This document shows, piece after piece, positions 7,291-11,758 of a stretch of 11,758 bases of DNA (position 1 is the first letter of the stretch; every line of letters begins with the position of its first letter). A program made the translations under genes and the position numbers. This DNA is from Deinococcus terrestris (GTDB lineage Bacteria; Deinococcota; Deinococci; Deinococcales; Deinococcaceae). The stretch covers positions 1-11,758 of the forward strand of contig NZ_WBSL01000025.1 of assembly GCF_009377345.1 (NCBI RefSeq). The letters run 5' to 3'. Under the pieces are notes generated by a model, which worked only from the letters and a program-made list of their open reading frames with translations, was not told the origin of the DNA and did not search any database.

Positions 7291-10200
7291 CTAGTTACCT
7301 TTTTCAATAGCTTCTAGAATCTGAAGCAAGAGTTCAAGTTTGTTATCAAGTTGTTCACTTGCAGTCATCAGTTCATTTTGAATGTTGGAATTTATATAAT
7401 GTGAAAAATCTTCGCTCCCAATCCTTTCACACCAATAGGTAATAAAGAAAGAAGCAGTAGTATGATATAAATCATGTTTGGCACCACGCAAGCTTCTTTT
7501 TAGGAAAGTGGCGTGGCTGCGGTGGAGCCGGGCGGCCTCCCGTATAGAGAAGTCTCTTCGTAAGGTTGCTAGCAGTTGCCATATTGTCGCAACTGAGTTC
7601 TGTTCTGCATGGGTGGCTCGGTTAGCCCGCTCAATGACGATAGATCTCGGTACAAGATCGGAGCCCATCATAGCGAAGGCATCGGCAAACTCTTCCCAGA
7701 TCTGCGGAAACACAGCATTGACCTGAGTTTGGCGGCACAACTCGGCACACTCTCTGGCCATGACAACGCCCTGCTCGGGACGGCGAATGATCCAGTCGGC
7801 AACCTGGAACGCAATTGGAATCACGCCAGACACAATGGCTATGTTCTCCACTTCCTCCCTCCGCGCGCCTGGTCTCGACCCGAGCAGTTGGTGAAGGTCC
7901 GCCTCCGTGACTTCGAGGGGACCTTGTGGTGCGTACATGCCGCCGACCATGGCAGCCGCCCCACGCAGGGCCGCGTCGAGCGCCTCGCCGTACTTCTGTT
8001 CCCGCAGTGATCCCGCCACGGCGTGACTGGACAGCGAGGCCAGGCTCGCCAGCGTGATGTTGGGCCGCGCAAGACCCCGCTGTGCCCACCACGCCGCCTC
8101 ATCGGCCAAACCGAGCAGGTCAGCGAAGTCAGCCATAACTGCGTCTTCGTGGGCGCCGTTGACCGGGTTGTAGCGGGCGGCGATATGCGGGTGGATGGCA
8201 CCGAAGATGTGGCGGTACGCCTCGCCGTGGCCCGCCTCAATACTGCGCTTGACTCTGGTCTCGTTCTCCCGTAGGTCCAGGACGCACCTCGACACCAGAT
8301 GCAGCAGCTTCACGTACGTTTCTCGCCAGCCCTGCAATTCATCTGACTCACGCCTCAGTGTCAGAAGGGCCTCGCGACAGGCCGAATAGGCATCTACGTG
8401 CCGGTCCACTGCCCAGGCGGCAACGGCGGCGTCACCACATGCCCGTGCAAACAGCGTGGTGTCCACATCCTCCCGGCCCCGCGCGAACCCTACCGCGGCC
8501 GTCGCTATCCGGCACGCCTCATGTGGATCGGCCCTTCCCTCACAGGCGCTGAGCATCATGGCCGCCCGCACCCGGACGTCGCCGCACTGCACTGCCGGTT
8601 CCGCAACCGCATGAGCCAACCACGGCTTCGCGCCCTCGTACTGTCTCTGGTAGAAGAACTGCCGACCTGCGGCCTCATACAGGATGACGCGGTCCTCTGG
8701 AGACCGTGAGAGACGCAGAGCCTCCTCGACAGTTTGCAGAGCGGCATTCAGGTCGTGAAGATGTTCGCCCTGCACGATGACCTGCGCTTCGACGGACCAG
8801 GCCCAAATTACGGGGAGACTGCTCTCCCGGGCCGCCGCTGAAAAGGTTCTGATGTCGTCCAGGGCACGCCGCCAGTCCTGCTGCTCTGCGGGGCGCTCGA
8901 ACTCCTCCATGAAGCGCCGTTCGGCGACTTGGCGTAACGCTTCCCAGCCCAGCGATGTATCTAACGGGTACACGCCCTGGTTATGGGTGTGCTCAGCAAC
9001 TTCCAACCAGGCTAGGGCGTTGTCCAGGGTGTGCAGGCGCGGTGTCAGCAGCACGATCAAATTGTTCAGGAATCCCGGCTCGGGCAACGCGACAGGCTCG
9101 CCGTGCATTCCCTCCAGGGAGGTCACGCCGGTGATCTTGGTAAGGACGGCGCACGCGAGGCGAAAATCAAGCCGAGCCAGAGTGGACTCACGGTCAGCGA
9201 ACGCGGAAAGCAAGGCCCACGCATCCGATGACTGGGCTTGGCCCACCAGGGACCGCAGTTCCTCAAGCAGAAAAGAGGCGTCTTCTGTCTGGCTGCCGAA
9301 CACCTGGAGTTGCAGCGCGCGAATGGCAAAGCGAAGAGCAACACTCATTCCTGCTGGGAGAGTGAGCCCCATCCAGAGGCGGGTGATGAGGGTAGCCTCG
9401 GCGAGCACACCCTGGGCCTTGAGTTGCATGACCGCCCAGAACCACAGGGCACCGGCGCGGTTCGGCTCCTCGGCACCCAGCAGGTGTACGAGAACGCGGG
9501 ATACGTCGTATTGATCCAATGTCTGCTGCGCGAGGGTGTCGTTGGCGAGCGCCAGATGTGTCCCACGCTGGACATCAGCAGTCAGGTCAGCCCCAAGGTG
9601 TGTGAGGAGTGGTGACAGGGCATAGGCGCCTTGCGCGCGCTGCTGCACCCATAACCCCAGGAGTGAAGTCAACTTTTCCCGAGGATGGCTGATTTCAGGC
9701 TGGACGTTTGCTACGACTTGGGCGTGCCGGAATTGGAAGGTGGTGGGCGCAAGGGTCAGGCGGTACAGCAGTTCGCGCCCACTGCTGTCAGCGACCGTCT
9801 CCAGCAGCCGTTCAACTGTCTCCTGCTGCACTTCCTGACCGTAGGACCGCCGCAGCAGGGCCTCCAGGGCCTCATTGGTCAGATTCCACCCGTGCTGGGC
9901 CAGCAGGCGTGCGGCGGCTGTCACAAGGGCTGCATGCCCCTCGGTGAGCGCGTGGATAAATCGAGCCACCTGCGACTCCCCGGACATACCGTGAGTCAGC
10001 AGCACCTCCTGCACCTCCCTCTCGTCCAGCAGTGGCGCGGCCACGTTGACGGCACCCGCCGGTCCTTCGGTCAGAGTGGCGGGTAAGGGATGATGGCTGG
10101 TTGATACCAGCCGCACTCCTTGTTCGGAGGCCTGCTGCATGAGCAGACGCAACCGCCGACCTAGGTCATTTGAGCGAATTCTGGGGAGATCGTCCAGAAC

Positions 10201-11436
10201 CAGGACCGTTCCCCGGCCGAGGCTGCACATGGCCTGTTTGATGGCGTCTGACCCCGGTACCGTACCAGCCAACGAGGCCGTAACGGCGTCAAAACGCATG
10301 GTCGTGGCCGTCTCATTCAAACCACGGAAGTCAATCCATGCACTGACCTGTCCTAGGGCGGCGGCAACCAGCAGCGCGAGTTCAGTTTTGCCGACTCCGA
10401 TGACGCCATGGAGAGCGAACCAAGGAGCGTCCCCCACCGCGCGCAAGACGTATTCCACCGAGCCTTGACGCAGGGACCGACGAGGCAGTGTCGGAGGTGG
10501 ACTGAGGTCGGGCAGCGTATAGGCTACATATGTTGCCGAGACGTTCACGCCCGCTTCAATGGCAATGACTCCAATCTGCGCCTGTAATTTGGTCATAGCC
10601 AGGGCTTGTCGCGCAGCGAGTTCCCGTAATTCGTGAACTGCGGTCTCAATAGACCGCACACGCTCGAACAGCCGCTCATCTTCCTCCGTCCATGTCTCGC
10701 TTTCTAGGACGGCGGATAGATCTTGGGAGTGCAGGCGCTTGTCGCCTCTTTCAGACAAGAGCCGGAGCACATGCACGAACAACTTGGCGTACTGCCTGGC
10801 GGCCTCTGCCAATGAACGGACCCTGCCACTACTGTAAAGCGTCACCTGCACGAGGTCCTGGAGGGCCGGAGATTCAGGGGCGCCACAACTCCATTCAAAT
10901 CTCGCAAGCATCTCACGAATCTCTTGATCACTCGCCTCAGACCAGAAGGCCTTAAACACCTTCCAGGCTGCTTCGGAAACCTTTGCCGGTTGGTTCACCC
11001 GTGTGAAAAAGGCGCGCAGGGTCTGGCGCTCCTGGGCTGCGGCCTCCTGTTGCCCCGCACGCCACAACTCGAGACCTGGCCTCCGCTCAGGGGAGAGCGC
11101 CGGACGCTCAATACCAATGTCCGCCGTTGAAGTGAAGCGGAAGAGGAGCAAGTGGCCCGGGTTGGCGGACCGGTGATGTATGTAATTGGCGATGGCTGTT
11201 AGGACATCCCCGTTTCGCAGGGTGACGTTGTCGTCTAGGCGTTTCACCTGCTCAAGCAGCCTTTGTTCGCCGACAACCGCCTGAGCAATGTGGTCGATGT
11301 CCTCCCCACACTCCAGCACAAGTTCGCTTCCTGGCGGCAGAGTCACCCAGCGCACTAGCGTGGTATCCACTTGGTATGCGAACCCCCGAAAGACGAACCA
11401 GGCGTCTTGCGGGCGGGCAGGCTGGAACTGGGGCAT
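7291..11436 (-). CDS. Avs-like STAND NTPase with Cap4-type nuclease domain (candidate anti-phage defence)
   Basis: This is a 1381-aa multidomain protein. Residues 13-110 fit a Cap4/DUF4297 PD-(D/E)XK nuclease: RGFAYQ (17-22), acidic ECGEDID (42-48), EQVK (62-65) and LLLFRFTSTAD (96-106); the helical remainder of that region runs to about 250. A coiled coil lies near 258-292. The NTPase core has Walker A GVIGVGKT (344-351), Walker B VLVLDD (411-416), RLVSTSH (442-448) and GHAALV (500-505), as in STAND/NB-ARC proteins. Residues ~560-1310 are helical and TPR-like, the usual sensor part. In Avs and related proteins, ligand binding drives oligomerisation and unleashes the nuclease on DNA; here that is inferred from architecture. 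It seems to be a single gene, convergent with the transposon genes. The last ~70 codons are markedly AT-rich. Start ATG 11436 has no Shine-Dalgarno sequence. Alternatively it could be a STAND-type transcription regulator, but the nuclease-like N-terminus argues against that. Confidence 0.8.
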   Translation of the reverse strand: MPQFQPARPQDAWFVFRGFAYQVDTTLVRWVTLPPGSELVLECGEDIDHIAQAVVGEQRLLEQVKRLDDNVTLRNGDVLTAIANYIHHRSANPGHLLLFRFTSTADIGIERPALSPERRPGLELWRAGQQEAAAQERQTLRAFFTRVNQPAKVSEAAWKVFKAFWSEASDQEIREMLARFEWSCGAPESPALQDLVQVTLYSSGRVRSLAEAARQYAKLFVHVLRLLSERGDKRLHSQDLSAVLESETWTEEDERLFERVRSIETAVHELRELAARQALAMTKLQAQIGVIAIEAGVNVSATYVAYTLPDLSPPPTLPRRSLRQGSVEYVLRAVGDAPWFALHGVIGVGKTELALLVAAALGQVSAWIDFRGLNETATTMRFDAVTASLAGTVPGSDAIKQAMCSLGRGTVLVLDDLPRIRSNDLGRRLRLLMQQASEQGVRLVSTSHHPLPATLTEGPAGAVNVAAPLLDEREVQEVLLTHGMSGESQVARFIHALTEGHAALVTAAARLLAQHGWNLTNEALEALLRRSYGQEVQQETVERLLETVADSSGRELLYRLTLAPTTFQFRHAQVVANVQPEISHPREKLTSLLGLWVQQRAQGAYALSPLLTHLGADLTADVQRGTHLALANDTLAQQTLDQYDVSRVLVHLLGAEEPNRAGALWFWAVMQLKAQGVLAEATLITRLWMGLTLPAGMSVALRFAIRALQLQVFGSQTEDASFLLEELRSLVGQAQSSDAWALLSAFADRESTLARLDFRLACAVLTKITGVTSLEGMHGEPVALPEPGFLNNLIVLLTPRLHTLDNALAWLEVAEHTHNQGVYPLDTSLGWEALRQVAERRFMEEFERPAEQQDWRRALDDIRTFSAAARESSLPVIWAWSVEAQVIVQGEHLHDLNAALQTVEEALRLSRSPEDRVILYEAAGRQFFYQRQYEGAKPWLAHAVAEPAVQCGDVRVRAAMMLSACEGRADPHEACRIATAAVGFARGREDVDTTLFARACGDAAVAAWAVDRHVDAYSACREALLTLRRESDELQGWRETYVKLLHLVSRCVLDLRENETRVKRSIEAGHGEAYRHIFGAIHPHIAARYNPVNGAHEDAVMADFADLLGLADEAAWWAQRGLARPNITLASLASLSSHAVAGSLREQKYGEALDAALRGAAAMVGGMYAPQGPLEVTEADLHQLLGSRPGARREEVENIAIVSGVIPIAFQVADWIIRRPEQGVVMARECAELCRQTQVNAVFPQIWEEFADAFAMMGSDLVPRSIVIERANRATHAEQNSVATIWQLLATLRRDFSIREAARLHRSHATFLKRSLRGAKHDLYHTTASFFITYWCERIGSEDFSHYINSNIQNELMTASEQLDNKLELLLQILEAIEKGN

Positions 11437-11448
11437 CAGTCGGCATCT

Positions 11449-11454
11449 ATTCTA
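11449..11454 (-). promoter_or_regulatory. -10 element giving a near-leaderless transcript
   Basis: TAGAAT on the minus strand fits the -10 consensus at five of six positions and ends 12 bases before the ATG at 11436. The transcript would carry only about 5 untranslated bases, which agrees with the missing ribosome binding site; leaderless genes with only a TANNNT box are common in Deinococcus. No -35 is seen. An octamer GCATCTAT is repeated at 11443-11450 and 11488-11495. Confidence 0.4.
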
Positions 11455-11465
11455 GCGACATGCAC

Positions 11466-11758
11466 TTATCGATCGCGGCGTAGATTTGCATCTATAAGCT
11501 GATGTGGTAGCCGGATGTAACGAATACGCTGCCACGCCCCCCGGAGCTTCTCCCTCAGTGCCGAGACGGAGCAAGCACAGAAGTTTCCCAGAACATTGCG
11601 CTTTACGTATGCCCACACCAGCTCAATAGAACTCAGGAGTTGCACCTCGCATAGCGCAGTGAATAGCCGTGCTGGCGGAGAAATTCCGAGTTTCTGCTGA
11701 ACGTCAGGAGCAGGCGGTTCAAATGAACGTCTGGCATGACCGTCATCAGTGCCAGAGC
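11466..11758 (-). pseudogene. IS630-like transposase, C-terminal remnant (cut by window edge)
   Basis: The minus frame is open from the edge to TAA at 11466-11468 and contains IELVWAYVKRNVLGN followed by LREKLRGAWQRIRYIRL. This matches the C-terminal end of the DDE domain of IS630-family transposases (family form SPxLNPIExxWxxxKR). The SPELNP part just before IELVW is replaced by CEVQLLSS, and shifting frame recovers a TPEF string, so a small deletion and frameshift at about 11635-11645 are likely. The upstream residues (DDGHARRSFEPPAP) do not look like a normal catalytic DNxxxH block in this frame. It is therefore probably inactive. Its end abuts the promoter of the large NTPase gene. Confidence 0.65.

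Overview
The window looks like accessory DNA of a GC-rich bacterium, most likely a Deinococcus. This rests on the residual LuxR-type response-regulator tail, the number of short secreted or orphan proteins, and genes with no Shine-Dalgarno sequence; it is a family-level impression, since no rRNA or housekeeping marker is present. Three kinds of mobile DNA lie close together: an IS3-family element entering from the left edge, a Tn3-family transposon in the middle, and an IS630-like transposase remnant at the right edge.

Left third (1-2974). An IS3/IS150-type transposase tail ends at 106. The element appears to have inserted into a LuxR-family regulator, leaving only its last 43 codons (129-260). 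A small secreted protein (257-586) starts inside the luxR stop codon. A strong hairpin (604-640) separates it from a convergent gene of unknown function (646-1239, minus). An AT-rich 320-bp divergent spacer follows, with a perfect 14-bp palindrome, a 14-bp-armed hairpin, a promoter for each side and short direct repeats. Rightward from it runs a phosphodiester-glycosidase (NAGPA-domain) protein (1560-2207), closed by a hairpin terminator, and then a second secreted protein of unknown function (2270-2974).

Middle (3206-7071). A Tn3-family transposon begins with a plausible terminal repeat at 3206 (GGGGTC...TAAG, 39 bp). Next comes a region with inverted repeats that may be the resolution site. 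A full-length DDE transposase TnpA of 990 aa overlaps by ATGA a complete 236-aa tyrosine recombinase, the likely TnpI-type resolvase. I cannot find the matching right-hand terminal repeat in the window, so everything to the right may be cargo, or the end may be lost.

Right third (7123-11758, minus strand). A broken integrase tail is followed by a 1381-aa protein that is the most interesting item here. Its N-terminus looks like a Cap4/DUF4297-type PD-(D/E)XK nuclease, the centre is a STAND-type P-loop NTPase, and the C-terminal half is a long helical, TPR-like sensor region. That is the architecture of Avs-like antiphage NTPases. The gene seems to stand alone, has an almost leaderless promoter beside the IS630 remnant, and ends in an unusually AT-rich segment. 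A reasonable reading is a single-gene anti-phage defence module linked to a Tn3-family transposon.
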